A DNA stretch of 64,000 nucleotides, taken from contig OW804094.1 of NCBI GenBank assembly GCA_942159475.1, forward strand, positions 8,625,555 through 8,689,554, given 5' to 3'. The stretch comes from Sthenelais limicola (Eukaryota; Annelida; Polychaeta; Phyllodocida; Sigalionidae). The notes under the pieces were generated by a model, which searched no databases, had not been told where the DNA came from, and was given only the letters and a program-made list of their open reading frames with translations. Of this stretch, positions 21,179-31,103 are shown one piece after another; within the stretch, counting starts at the first letter, position 1, and each line of letters starts with the position of its first letter. A program made the position numbers and the translations under genes.

Positions 21179-21779
21179 TGTGATGTGTTTCAGGAAAATG
21201 TGTCACAAGTCGCAAATATTTGATTTTGAGATACCATCATATTTTAAAAGATGAGCTCAAGCTGGTTCCAGTGATGATAAACATTAAGGACATCCAAGAA
21301 GGATTTCTTTATTTTATGTTTGATAAATTTATGTTTTGGGGAAAGAAATGTAATATTTCTGGGTGGGCAATAACTAGTAAAGTAATTAAATGTACTTCAT
21401 ATGTTGACATTTGAAACCCAGGAATATATATGGGTCAAATTTTCAGAAAATGTACAATTGGCAGCTCTACACATTTAGTAAATTATGCTAAATTAGGCTG
21501 TAATTTGGCCAATCCTAGGTAAATTTGAGTATATTCAGCATTGCATTGATTCTAGCGATATTTTAAACTTTATTTTCGTCTGAAATTTGGGTTATTTGAG
21601 AAGATTGGCGAAGTTCATATGATACACTGTCCTGAAATCTCGTACATGTATTTTTATATGACTTGGGGCACTAAACAAATTAAAAATGACAACTTTCAAA
21701 CAAGGGGAGCCTGTGAATAAATCCCTTTGGAAAACATCAGTTTTGCAACTTGTGACTCATTTTCCAGGAACAGATCACA
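21179..21779 (+). mobile_element. B MITE with an A MITE inserted
   Basis: Left TIR with 'atgtgtcacaag' (AP-1 core mutated), right TIR cttgtgactcattttccagg. The A copy at 21432-21616 separates 'aggaatatata' from 'gatacactgtcctgaaat'. Confidence 0.85.
21432..21616 (+). mobile_element. A MITE inside B, right TIR lost
   Basis: gggtcaaattttcagaaaat at left; the element stops at 'agattggcgaag' before its right TIR. Confidence 0.8.
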
Positions 21780-21973
21780 ATTTGAGCAAAGTAAGGTTTG
21801 ATTGGGACATGTTGCTAAAATGTGAAGAACATGTTTGGTAATGTGTTTCTTTATTTACTCTACTCGGTACATTTCATTCATTCCATGTCAGTGAAGCCCC
21901 CAAAACTCCCTTTATCAAATAAGTAGAGTGAAACCAGAGCGGTCCAATGGAGTCGGTTCATGCACTTCTATAT

Positions 21974-22208
21974 GGGTCAGATTTTCAGAAAATGTACAAT
22001 TGCCAGCTCTACACATTTAGCAAATTGTGCAAAATTATGCTAAAATTTGTCTAATACTAGGTAAATTCAGGTTTATTTGGTATTGCATTGATTCTAGCAA
22101 TCTGTTTGGTTAGGTTGAACTGTATTTTGAACTTCATTTTCGTCTGAAATTTGGGTTATTTGAGAAGATTGGTGAAGCTGAATTGTACATTTTCTGAAAA
22201 TCTGACCC
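21974..22208 (+). mobile_element. A MITE, full length (reference copy)
   Basis: Perfect left TIR GGGTCAGATTTTCAGAAAAT; the right end is its exact inverse. About 28 bp of TIR in all; the interior reads 'ggcagctctacacatttag' and 'ggttatttgagaagattggt'. 235 bp, non-coding. PIF/Harbinger-type MITEs also begin with GG, but the superfamily is uncertain because the target duplication is unclear. Confidence 0.88.
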
Positions 22209-22424
22209 TTCAATATGCTCTTAAAATATGATGTTGGCGCTTCTTTTGGACGTTGTGCTAATATCTGTTATGTTTGATATGAGCACAACAACACAACGCT
22301 CTTTCTGCCTGTTGAAGAAGCACAATGAGAGCGGACCAATGCACTGGTTATTGATTGCATAAGGAAACAAGCGGACCAGTAGAATCGCTCTGCACTTGTA
22401 TTGCGCTTAACATAAAAGTGGATG

Positions 22425-23178
22425 TGAAAATGTACAATTTAACTTCACCAATCTTCTCAAATAACCTAAATTTCAGACGAAAATAAAGTTCAAAAGACAG
22501 TTCAACCTTACCAAACACATTGCTAGAATCCATGCAATGCCAAATATTTATGTATGTATATTGTTTATTTCCAGAAAACAGTACATAAGATAAATTACAC
22601 TGGAAATGGGTTTGTCCTCTTCTATGGCAGCCATAGCTCTTCCAGAGGGTCCCTTAGACTAGACTTTTAATTTTACAGTTCATGAGATAGCGATGCACTA
22701 AATGACTAGTTACCTATTCTACTGCAATGGGATGCACTAGCTATACTATATCAAGGTGGGGCCCATTGTATGGGGTTGCCTTGTGTATGTGTTTTTTGTG
22801 GACATCATCCATGTTTATTTTATACACAACCGCCAACTTCCTCACATTCAAAGCTGCCTTCAGTCGGTTCACATGAAATCTTTTTTTTTTCATTTTCTTT
22901 CTTTCTATGGAGAAATGTCTAGAGAAAATATAATTGATCCGAGCCAAATAAACAAGAGATACAACACTATTACATTGACTCCCTTTGTTCGCGCGATATA
23001 TATATCCTTGCGTCGTTTTGAGGACTAGAGGGTTTAGATGTATGCTGGGTAACATTCTGGCGAACACTGGCCCTACATCACATCTGCCCAACTAGTATTG
23101 ACCAAATAGCAGCCTAATTTTGCAGAATTTGCTAAATGTGTAGAGCTCCCAATTGTACATTTTCTGGAGATCCGACCC
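22425..23178 (-). mobile_element. A MITE split by an N-type LINE
   Basis: Left part 'gaaaatgtacaatttaactt' to 'aatgccaaata'; right part from 'ctagtattgaccaaa' to 'ttctggagatccgaccc'. The break is filled by the LINE at 22551-23090. Confidence 0.8.
22551..23090 (-). mobile_element. N: 5'-truncated LINE with (TATG)n tail
   Basis: Reversed 3' end: (TATG)n then 'ttgtttatttccagaaaaca'. Body includes 'agctcttccagagggtccct' and 'gtgcatcccattgcagtag' (reverse strand), shared with 35.57-35.94 kb. A 116-codon minus-strand frame fills its 5' half; it has no motif I recognise and is probably untranslated element sequence. Confidence 0.65.
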
Positions 23179-23492
23179 ATATACAAGCGATCCAGTGGAA
23201 TCGCACCTTTACACAGTGTTGCATGGTGCGGTGTTGACACTGTTTGATTATTTTTGCACTTGGCGACACTCAACTGCACTCAGTAGCACTTCGGTGGTTG
23301 GAGGAGTGGCGGGAGAGAGAGAAAACGATGAATATGAAATGATGAAGATAATAAACTGTTTTGTTGTTTCAGTTTATTACCCATACAATTTCTTTAGTGT
23401 ATATAAATGATATGAGTAATTTATGAAAAAGCAAGATTAATAATTAGTCTTGCATATTAATTTCAATATGATTATGAAAAGAGTATGAAACA
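23179..23492. other. No recognisable feature
   Basis: No repeat family or credible coding sequence. Confidence 0.4.
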
Positions 23493-23643
23493 GGTATACA
23501 AAGCTACTTTACTAGTGCTTGTCCACCCAGAATTATTGAAAACTCTTTTTCCAAAAATGAAAATATTATATCAAACTTGAACTATAGAAATATTTACAAA
23601 CTCTCCTAATGTTTACCATCAGTAGAACCTTCTTGATCTCATC
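23493..23643 (-). mobile_element. B MITE, internal fragment
   Basis: Matches the B interior ('ctactttactagtgcttgtc', 'taatgtttaccatcagtag') without either TIR. Confidence 0.6.
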
Positions 23644-24003
23644 TTAATTTTTACTATCATTGGAACCGGGTGTTTAACGCCTGAGGTTGTATGTGCTATA
23701 CAGCTGGAGTTGCCATTGCCCCTCCCTCCATGACCCATGCATTCAGAGGGGCCTATCAGAGAAAGGGCCCCGCCCCCTCCAGGAGTTAGCATGTGAGCTT
23801 CTCCTGTGAGGGGTTCCAAATGAGTAAGAATAAAACAGTCTACATTTCACAATCCTTGGAGACACTTGTCTGTTCTCCTGCCCCTTCTCCATCTACTAGA
23901 CTCCCCTTTCTATCTACAGGCTAGCCCCCAATACAACTGTATTGCATATGGATTCATGTACCAAGTTTCAAAAAAGTGTAGTAAATATATCGTTGTATTT
24001 CTA

Positions 24004-24235
24004 AGTATGAGTAACTCTTGTATAAACGTATAACAGCAGCAGAATATTGATAAATCCAATCCTATAAGTCATAATATGAGTAACTCTTGTATAAACATAC
24101 AACAGCAGTAGAATATTGATACATCCAGTCCTATAAGTCATAATATGAGTACCTCTTGTATAAACTTATAACAGCAGCAGAATAATGATAGATTCAGTCT
24201 TATGAGTCATAATATGAGTAACTCTTGTATAAACA
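24004..24235 (-). repeat. E array, about 3.3 units
   Basis: 69-bp units without the F leader, running into a B fragment; position just outside the left border of the segmental duplication. Confidence 0.85.
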
Positions 24236-24255
24236 TATATAGATGGTGAATATTG

Positions 24256-24448
24256 AATTACTTTACTAGTGATTGTCCAGCCAGAAACATTTCTTTCAAA
24301 AATAAAAATATAAAACTTACAATATAGAAATAATGCTATCCAAATGTTTACCATCATTGAAATCGGTTTGATCTCATCTTTTCAAATAATGATAATTTTC
24401 AAAATCTATTTTTGCGACTTGTGACTCATATTCCTGGAACACAAGACA
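24256..24448 (-). mobile_element. B MITE, right half
   Basis: From 'ctttactagtgattgtccag' to the right TIR 'cttgtgactcatattcctgg'. The left border of the duplication falls in this TIR (24414). Confidence 0.75.
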
Positions 24449-24475
24449 TATAAAAAGTCTGCTCAGAGGGATATT

Positions 24476-24824
24476 ATAGGGGAGTTGCATAGCCGCCATT
24501 TTGAATCTTGATTCGCAGGGAATTATGGGAGTAATGGTACAGTTTAATATCTTTAGAAAACATGTTATATTTAGCATGGAATATTACCAGTGCTCTAATG
24601 TCAATATCCATGTATTTTACATCTTTCCATGACACAAGACTTCATCTTTCCCATCATGCATTTGGTTTTCATTGATCATTTATACAAGCTATGATATAGG
24701 TGAAAACACTTTTGCAATTTTTGATTAAAATGTTGCTACATAATTGTATGTCAGATTTCAACAGAATCCATCCCGGCATACACTGCAGTAGACATGCGCA
24801 GTGAGACATGCAACTCCATTATTG
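24476..24824 (+). mobile_element. C element, full length
   Basis: 'attataggggagttgcatag' to 'gagacatgcaactccattat'. Intact interior with 'gccattttgaatcttgatt'. Confidence 0.85.
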
Positions 24825-25031
24825 CTGACCGATTCAGAAGTGTGCAATACTTGTGGCAAATGAAAGTCAAAGCTCATCAAAGCCATGAATCTCCAACCAC
24901 AGGAGTAGCCTGTGAAAGGTTATTGTCTTTCTGAAACTCATTAATGTGAAAATCATGTTTTTACATCACGTGACTCCTATGTTTTAGTTGCATGGTTTGT
25001 CTAACATCCAGGGTCGCTGAGGAGCATATTG

Positions 25032-25184
25032 GGGTCAGATCGGCAGTAAATGTACAATTCACCTTCACCAATCCTCTCAAATAATCCACATTTAATTAAA
25101 GAATAAGCTTCAAAATGCAGTTTAACATAACAGAACTGATACTTTAAATCAATGCCGATTGTACATTTACTGAAAATTTGACCC
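25032..25184 (-). mobile_element. A MITE, internally deleted
   Basis: gggtcagatcggcagtaaat to tgtacatttactgaaaattt, about 153 bp. The same deletion is in the paralogue at 40055-40207, so it predates the duplication. Confidence 0.82.
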
Positions 25185-25205
25185 ATTAGTGAATATTGAC
25201 TATTT

Positions 25206-25422
25206 GGGTCAGATCGTCAGGAAATGTACAATTAATGTTCACCAATCCTCTCAAATGACCCAAATTTGATAGAATAGAGACATTCAAATTACAGTTTAAC
25301 TCTATGAAAGAGACATGTTTTATAAACATAATGCCAATGATACTCTGATATACCTATTATTCATAAGTTTTCAGTCTAAATTAGCTGAGCTGCCGACTGT
25401 ACGTTTTCTGAAAATCTGATCC
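25206..25422 (-). mobile_element. A MITE, full length
   Basis: gggtcagatcgtcaggaaat to gtacgttttctgaaaatctg. The paralogue 40229-40413 has lost part of the left interior. Confidence 0.82.
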
Positions 25423-25439
25423 ATTTAACTATGTGGTAG

Positions 25440-25667
25440 CCTTGTTAATTACAGCTTCACTCTCAGTTAACATCGGTCAAGATCTAACTATTTTCTACCT
25501 TTTTGTTCCATTCTTTTCCAACCTATCTAAAGGTCATTTGACCAAAGTTTTCACGGGTTGTGTCCAGTTGTTTTTGCTAGAGGACTGGTAAAACGTCCTC
25601 AATTCGATGTGGAGAACCCGCATGAATGCCTTGCGGCAGTTTTCTCTTGGTGATTACACTTCAAATT
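25440..25667 (+). repeat. F leader, copy in duplication 1
   Basis: 'cactctcagttaacatcggt' to 'acacttcaaattcttgtata', directly joined to the E array. Confidence 0.75.
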
Positions 25668-25985
25668 CTTGTATAAACAGGATATTGATGAATTCAATCC
25701 TATAAGTCATAATGTGAGTAACTCTTGTATGAACATATAACAGCAGCAGAATATTGATAAATCCAGTCCTATAAGTCATAATATGAGTAACTGTTGTATA
25801 AACATATAACAGCAGCAGAATATTGATAAATTCAGTCCTATAAGTCATAACATGAGTAACTCTTATATAAACATATATAACAACAGCAGAATATTGATAA
25901 ATCCAGTCCTATAGGTCTTAATATGAGTAACTCTTGTATAAACATATAACAGCAGCAGAATATTGATAAATACAGTCCTATAATA
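25668..25985 (-). repeat. E array, about 4.6 units
   Basis: Same 69-bp unit; the paralogous array at 40656 has about 11.6 units, so unit number changed after the duplication. Confidence 0.88.
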
Positions 25986-26340
25986 TGATTAAGTTTCTCA
26001 AGGTTTTGTTTGTTGTTATAGTTGCAGCTTTAACCGCTAAAAGGTTTCCCCCTTTACCTTGTCTATGTCTCTGTGTTAGGATGAGATATCAAATACTTTA
26101 GATTAAAGTTCGACCCTAGAATTAATCTTTCTGCAGATAGTGATCAAGGATACAAAATAATGGAGAATTTCTGTGTGTTTTTGTCGATATTAAAGCTAAG
26201 AATGCCCCATATTCCTCATTTAAATAAAATCACAAACGGTAAAATACTATAACAATCAAAGAAAATTCGTCATCATACACAGCGACAAAAGTGCACATTT
26301 TTATACTTTAGGGCTCGATTCAGAAGGTTTAATCATAACA
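25986..26340. other. Unassigned flank shared by both duplication copies
   Basis: 'ggttttgtttgttgttatag' onward is conserved at 41457-41790. No coding sequence; ends at the hammerhead-like motif. Confidence 0.4.
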
Positions 26341-26341
26341 T

Positions 26342-26383
26342 AACCTTGATAAAGGCAAATTGTTAGGCCAAAACGTCGGTAAC
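26342..26383 (+). other. Degenerate hammerhead-like motif
   Basis: 'ccttgataaaggc', an A/T loop, 'ttaggccaaaacg', then 'tcggtaacc' and an AATAAA. The layout recalls CTGATGA-stem-GAAAC of hammerhead ribozymes found in Penelope-like elements. However, C3/G8 are replaced by T/A and the G of GAAA by A, so catalysis is unlikely. Repeated at 42151-42193. Confidence 0.35.
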
Positions 26384-26941
26384 CACCCAAATAAAAATAT
26401 CACATATTACAATCCAACTTCCCTTATCTGTACTCGTTCTGGGTCAATTACTCTACTTCGAAAATGAGAAAGTTATTGAACAACAAAGAAACAATTTTGT
26501 AATGAGAAGAGAGACCGGGGAACATCTGGTACCTATAGCAAAGAATGATGGATAAAACTCGAGACAGACAGATAATTGAATAGGGGAGTTGCATGTGCCA
26601 CTGCGCATGTCTGGTACAGTGCATCATTGGATGGATTTTGGTGAAATCTGACATGCGAATATTTGGCAACATTTTTATAAAAGATAGCAAGAATGGTTTC
26701 ACGAATGTCAGAGCTTTTATAGATTTTCTATGAGAACCAAATACATGATGGGAACAATGGAGGCTTGTACTATGGAAACATGTAAAACACTTGGATATTG
26801 TCATTAGATCATTGATATTTATACCACGATCGGGAGTTGTACACACTGCAAATGAGTGAATACCTGCTATCATGTATTGTTGAATCGATCCACGCGTGAC
26901 AATACAACGTTTTTTTAAGCCTCATTATAACAACGCTCCCT

Positions 26942-27066
26942 ATTGGTTGACGTTTCGCTCGCTCATGACGTCACGCCCATTCGTGACGTCATATGCCACC
27001 GTGCCGTCGTTGATTAGCCAATCAGCTATACGCTTGTCTAGCGCTTTGGCATAAAAAAACAATATG
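26942..27066 (+). promoter_or_regulatory. Promoter-like module: 2 CCAAT boxes, 2 CREs, A/T box
   Basis: In order: inverted CCAAT (attgg, 26942-26946), two perfect CRE palindromes TGACGTCA (26966-26973 and 26984-26991), CCAAT (27018-27022), 'gcataaaaaaac' (27050-27060), then ATGGCGGAT at 27064. This spacing matches ordinary animal promoters bound by NF-Y and CREB/ATF. Function is inferred from motifs only. Confidence 0.5.
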
Positions 27067-27090
27067 GCGGATCATTGGAGAGAAGCGAGG
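27064..27090 (+). CDS. Possible captured first coding exon
   Basis: ATG GCG GAT CAT TGG AGA GAA GCG AG followed by GTAAAT, a good splice donor context (AG|GTAAAT), reads MADHWREA-. If not spliced, the frame ends at TAA after nine codons. The start overlaps a YY1-like ATGGCGG. Very short, so this rests on its position downstream of the promoter-like module. Confidence 0.3.
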
Positions 27091-27147
27091 TAAATAAATA
27101 CTTTGTTTCTTCAATTTATTTTATAATATAAGATCGTGGTATAAAAA

Positions 27148-27332
27148 TAGGATGTAACTCGGTTAGTTTCTGACTTACTGTACACAATGGCCACTCGTTT
27201 TTTTCGACCAGGGATTTCACTCGAAGCCTGCGGCTTCTCGTGAAATCCGCGGCTTCTCGTGAAATCCCTGGTCGAAAAAAACGCGTGACCATCGTGTACA
27301 GTAAGTCAGAAACCAACCTCGTTACATCCTAT
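27148..27332. repeat. Foldback element (185 bp hairpin)
   Basis: 'aggatgtaac' at 27149 and 'gttacatcct' at 27321-27330 begin arms of about 80 bp that are nearly perfect inverses ('tttctgacttactgtacac' / 'gtgtacagtaagtcagaaa'). The centre has a short tandem 'gcggcttctcgtgaaatcc'. Only in duplication copy 1. Confidence 0.8.
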
Positions 27333-27447
27333 CATAATATTCCATGCTGAAGATGACATGTTTTCTATAGATTTTATATTGTACCATTACTCCCATAATT
27401 CCATACGAATCAAGATTCAAAATGGCGGCTATGCAAATCCCCTATTG

Positions 27448-27831
27448 AATTAATAGATGGATTAACAGTTGTGAGTGCTTGAGACCATGGAAGATGGATA
27501 GACATGTCCGCCTACACCTCACCGCATGGAACCTGGTTGATTGATTCAATTATTGATTGGTTGAAGATTGATTAACAGCTAATTATAGATGAAAAAGTGA
27601 CAAATAGAATAGCCGCCAGACATAGTGGTATGTACTTCGTTTTCTGATATTTTCACGCTCCTTTGAATGAATGTTTGATGCTGACCGGGTGGTGGTTCTT
27701 GGTTGTTTTATTTTACTGGCTATGTTTAATCTCTGTTACCTTTAAACATTGTCTTATACATTATGATAGCATTTATGGTAATTTTGCATGTTTCATTTTC
27801 ATCAGCTCGGTCTGAGATATAGGGTCAGATT
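27448..27831. other. Non-repetitive segment shared by both duplication copies
   Basis: Conserved at 42732-43282 apart from the J insertion there. No coding sequence recognised. Confidence 0.4.
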
Positions 27832-28093
27832 TTTAGAAAATGTACAATTGGCAGCTCTACACATTCTGCTAAATTCTGCTAAAAATTCTGCGAAATTAGG
27901 CTGAAAAATGATGAATACCGAGTATAGCTGAGTATATTCGTTTTTTTTAAAAAAAAATGTTTCTATTGACCACATTGATTTAATTTATCAGTTGTGTTAT
28001 GTTTAACTGCATTTTGAAGTTGATTTATGTCTGAAATGTGGGAGGATTGAGAGGATTGGTGAAGGCGAATTGTACATTCTGAGAATCTGACCC
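27832..28093 (+). mobile_element. A MITE, full length with extra interior
   Basis: gggtcagatttttagaaaat to 'tctgagaatctgaccc'. It has a duplicated 'tctgctaaa' and an A-rich expansion 'tttttttaaaaaaaaatg'. Confidence 0.85.
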
Positions 28094-28159
28094 ATATAGT
28101 GTATACATTGCATAATGTATGTTATCTGAATAAAATTACTAAGTCAAAACAAAACATCA

Positions 28160-28232
28160 TGTTTTCAAATATGATGCTACCTGAAACTCCATGTTTTGCG
28201 ACTTGTGACTCATATTTCTGAAGCGCATCACA
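28160..28232 (-). mobile_element. B MITE, right-end fragment
   Basis: 'tttgcgacttgtgactcata', then 'tttctgaagcgcatcaca'. Present reversed in copy 2 at about 45392-45464. Confidence 0.7.
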
Positions 28233-28319
28233 TAGCTGTTATTGGAAATGAAAGCTATTGTTATTCTACTGTGTATGTAAGACAATACGTCATCTAAAGT
28301 CAATATCTGTTGCATACAC

Positions 28320-28550
28320 TCCGGCGCCCACGACGTATTACACCCGTATTACACCTGTTGGTGGCTGGGGACCAGGGAGGTTTTAGCAACCGTACGAAAA
28401 ACGGATGGTATCCGCTGTCACACCTGAGGGTGGGCGTCGTCACGCCTGACTGATGCACCCGTGGTATCACGGACGCTCACCGGCCTGTAGGCTGGGCGGC
28501 GCCTGGGCCAGCTCTGCCCTCGAAATGGCCGGAAATTAGAGGGGGCGGGG
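28320..28550. other. GC- and CpG-rich island
   Basis: Words 'gggcgtcgtcacgcc', 'gggcggcgcctgggcc' and 'gggggcggggaa' contrast sharply with the A+T-rich surroundings. No credible long open frame; could be promoter-derived. Confidence 0.5.
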
Positions 28551-28717
28551 AAGGTTTATATTTAAATGTGTTCCTTAATGCCTGATTTTACATGGCAATT
28601 ACTGTACTGTCCTGTACTAATGTGCTGCATATGTAATAGGCGATTTATTACCGTGGATTGAAGCAAGAGAAGACAAAATACACTGGTTACATTATATACA
28701 GTTTACTGATTTATTAT

Positions 28718-28906
28718 TAAATAACACAAATTTAAGGCGGAAATGAGGTTAGAAATTCAGTTCAACATAGCCAAACAGATCGTCTGAATCAAGGCAATAT
28801 CAAATATATTCAGATATACCAAGAATTGGCCATTTTCCAGCTTAATTTAGCAGCATTTCTTAAATGTGTAGAGCTGATGATTGTACATTTTCTGAAGATC
28901 TGACCC
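28718..28906 (-). mobile_element. A MITE, left TIR missing
   Basis: From 'aataacacaaatttaaggcg' to 'tgtacattttctgaagatct'; lies inside the 2.26-kb insertion. Confidence 0.75.
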
Positions 28907-28909
28907 ACA

Positions 28910-30030
28910 TGTGACCAATCCAATACTTTATCTATGTACTTTCATGTTAATGAAGAAACAAAGTTGATTTTTATGCCTCTAAATCGTGAAGATAGATACA
29001 ATTATAATGGTCTGACATATATGATAATGCATTTAATTTCCCCAATTGTCTGACTGGCGATTGGATGACACTCTCCCTCTCGCAGCTTGTCTTTGTTCCC
29101 TCCTTTGGGTTGATGACGAAACCCCTTAAAGAAAAAGAAAGATTGACATTATAAGTAATGGTTGTACTGTTCATATGGAGGAAGCCTCAGTTTTAAAACA
29201 TCCCCGAGCCAAATCTATGATCAGGCAAACATAGGAATTAACTGGTCCTGATTGCTGAAAATCAACGCCGATTGAAGTAATTTAGCAATCGGGGATACTC
29301 CCGAGTGATGAAATTACTCCCAAATGATCGGGATGGAAAGTTAAATCCTAAAATGGAAAGTTAAATCCTAAAATGCATCGGGACAGTTAAATCGGCGCAA
29401 AAATGGCTCAGGTGTGTGTGTGTGTGTGTGTGTGTGGGGGGGGGTTATGGGACCCTATGTGTAAACGCTCCCCGGGCGCGAACGCTTCTGTTAGCGACGA
29501 CGGGGGAGGAGTATTAAGGTGAAGCTAGCTGACACCTTTGTCACCTCCATTCACGCTAAATGAACAATAATATTTAGGAAACATTAAATCAATGATGTAT
29601 ACGATGTAATTGCAAGCTCTGCCTTTCCCTTGAAGTTCAGAAATAAGTATGTACCGGTACATGTATGTACCCATGAACGTTAGAAAATGAATTATCAACC
29701 CCCCATTCGGATTACCCTAAAACATTCACAGTGGCTAAAATTTATAATATAGGCCTATCTTTGTATCGTCAACAATATTCCCGTTTTAATAAAGAGAAAT
29801 GAACAAAGGTTTCAAATTGATGTTTTCCTTCATTTATCACGATCCTATCATCCAAAAATTATTAAGAAATGCTAAATGGTACCTACATGTTATAACCTAT
29901 ATGTTATAACTCCTTTCCCATTCCCAGAGTATGGAAAGTCTAAGCATCATAGTTCCAAGAACTATTAAGAAATGGTCCCCCGTCCAAGAATTATAAATTG
30001 TTGGACGGGAGGTGGCAGGGAGGTGGCAGT
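28910..30030. other. Interior of the 2.26-kb insertion, mostly unassigned
   Basis: Contains a tandem 'ggaaagttaaatcctaaaat' (29335-29375) and a G run. A minus-strand frame 28971-29174 is not convincing. Confidence 0.4.
29411..29446. repeat. (GT)n followed by poly-G
   Basis: About 12 GT units and then ten G's. Confidence 0.9.
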
Positions 30031-30035
30031 GCGAG

Positions 30036-30068
30036 CTTGGAGTAAAATACATTGTATTTTACTCCAAG
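30036..30068. other. 33-bp perfect palindrome
   Basis: CTTGGAGTAAAATACA-t-TGTATTTTACTCCAAG: 16-bp arms around a single base, flanked by 'gcgag' on one side and 'gtgcgag' on the other. Confidence 0.8.
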
Positions 30069-30320
30069 GTGCGAGAGAGGTGTTGGCTCTCCTCTGGCTG
30101 TGTGAAATGCCCACCATCTCCCGCAACGGTAGGATTAGTCACTGGCACAACATAAATAGATATAACATAACATAAATAGACTGAGTTCTAATTGACGAAT
30201 TAGCTTACCTACATCGCCAAGGTCTCTGTTACGATGTTCATAACTCCATCATTGTAGAGATAAAGACGTCTAGATCGGGTGGAAATATGAACAATTGATG
30301 CAAACTGACGCTTTCAAAAC

Positions 30321-30353
30321 ATCCGCCATTTTGGTTATCCCATGCGCATGCGT
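30321..30353 (-). promoter_or_regulatory. NRF1-like and YY1-like motif pair with ATG
   Basis: Reading the minus strand: 'acgcatgcgcat' (11 of 12 bases of an NRF1 site) lies about 12 bases upstream of 'aaaATGGCGGATG', a YY1-type motif that includes an ATG. The frame from this ATG runs 19 codons (MADVLKAS...). The arrangement resembles housekeeping promoters. Confidence 0.4.
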
Positions 30354-30660
30354 GCCTAGCATTGCAGATAGTCTCTCCACAGACCTGTTACGTAATAGGG
30401 AAATGCGCCGAGACCCGTTTTTTCTGTCGCACAAGCAGCCTACACCCGTAAAGGCATCGCATCCGTTTGTTAGCGGATGAGGGCCATTTAAAAAAAAGCA
30501 TCCGTCCCTACACGGATGTTGGAGAAATATTTATAAGTGACAACCGTGTCTAGCATTCTGAGATCGGCAGTGTAGCATCGCTGCAATGAATATCAGACGT
30601 GCAATCAACACAGATCTTGCATCAATAATGATTCATAATGTGCAATCAAGACATCGATCA

Positions 30661-30986
30661 TTATTATTATTATTATACAACTTTTATTCCATATCAGCAT
30701 ATACATGTACATAGTGACAATAAGAACAGGGCTATTACTCCCTCTCCGTTGGAGATTTTCCAGGTAGCCCTTAAATAAACAAGCAATGATTTTAACAAAT
30801 AAATGTAATATCAGATGTGAGTTCACGATCATGAAGAAAAAGAAAATAATGTCTTTGAGTAAGTTCGTCCCCACTATTGGGTGTGTAAATAGTCTTTTTG
30901 TTGGTGTTGACGAATGTTAGTGTCAAATTATGACCAGTCCTGGTTTGGAGAAAACTTATATAAGTTATCTCCTGCTAAGTTTTTAA
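30661..30986 (-). mobile_element. 5'-truncated LINE 3' end, (TAA)n tail
   Basis: Flanked by GATCA at 30656-30660 and 30987-30991; the empty site in copy 2 reads 'cgatcagagac' once. Starts (TTA)n then 'caacttttattccatat' (reversed AATAAAAG). An 89-codon minus frame overlaps it but looks incidental. Confidence 0.75.
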
Positions 30987-31103
30987 GATCAGAGACTATA
31001 TTTCTAATATCACACAAAGCAAATTGAAAGGTAAACTTTTCCTGGGTTGGTATTGGATGGTCCCGATTTCAGTTGGACAATCTCAGTTTCAGGTATTAAT
31101 AAT

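Larger units (their letters stand above)
26818..27147. mobile_element. Inverted-repeat cassette carrying a promoter-like sequence
   Basis: Bounded by 'tttataccacgatc' (26818-26831) and its inverse 'gatcgtggtataaaaata' (27132-27149). It lies in a C element of copy 1 and is absent from copy 2. The inside is locally GC-richer and arranged like a promoter (see 26942-27066). It may be a MITE that captured the 5' end of a host gene. Confidence 0.55.
26579..27447 (-). mobile_element. C element split by two insertions
   Basis: 'aataggggagttgcatgtgc' to 26817, then from about 27333 ('atattccatgctgaag') to 'atgcaaatcccctatt'. Copy 2 of the duplication (42381-42731) is the uninterrupted version and serves as empty site. 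Confidence 0.85.
28317..30572. mobile_element. 2.26-kb insertion with TA target duplication (or deleted segment)
   Basis: Copy 2 reads 'gttgcatagcatcgctg' (reverse strand) where copy 1 has 'gttgcaTA' - 2256 bp - 'TAgcatcgctg'. The ends CACTCCGGC and (reversed) CACTGCCGA are weakly alike. The inside is heterogeneous: a GC-rich left end, a truncated A MITE, (GT)n, an NRF1/YY1-like cluster. An alternative is a deletion in copy 2 at a 2-bp microhomology. Confidence 0.55.

Noticed and set aside
22741..23091. 116-codon minus frame as a host gene
   Set aside because: It lies wholly inside the N-type LINE insertion and shows no domain; more likely element sequence.
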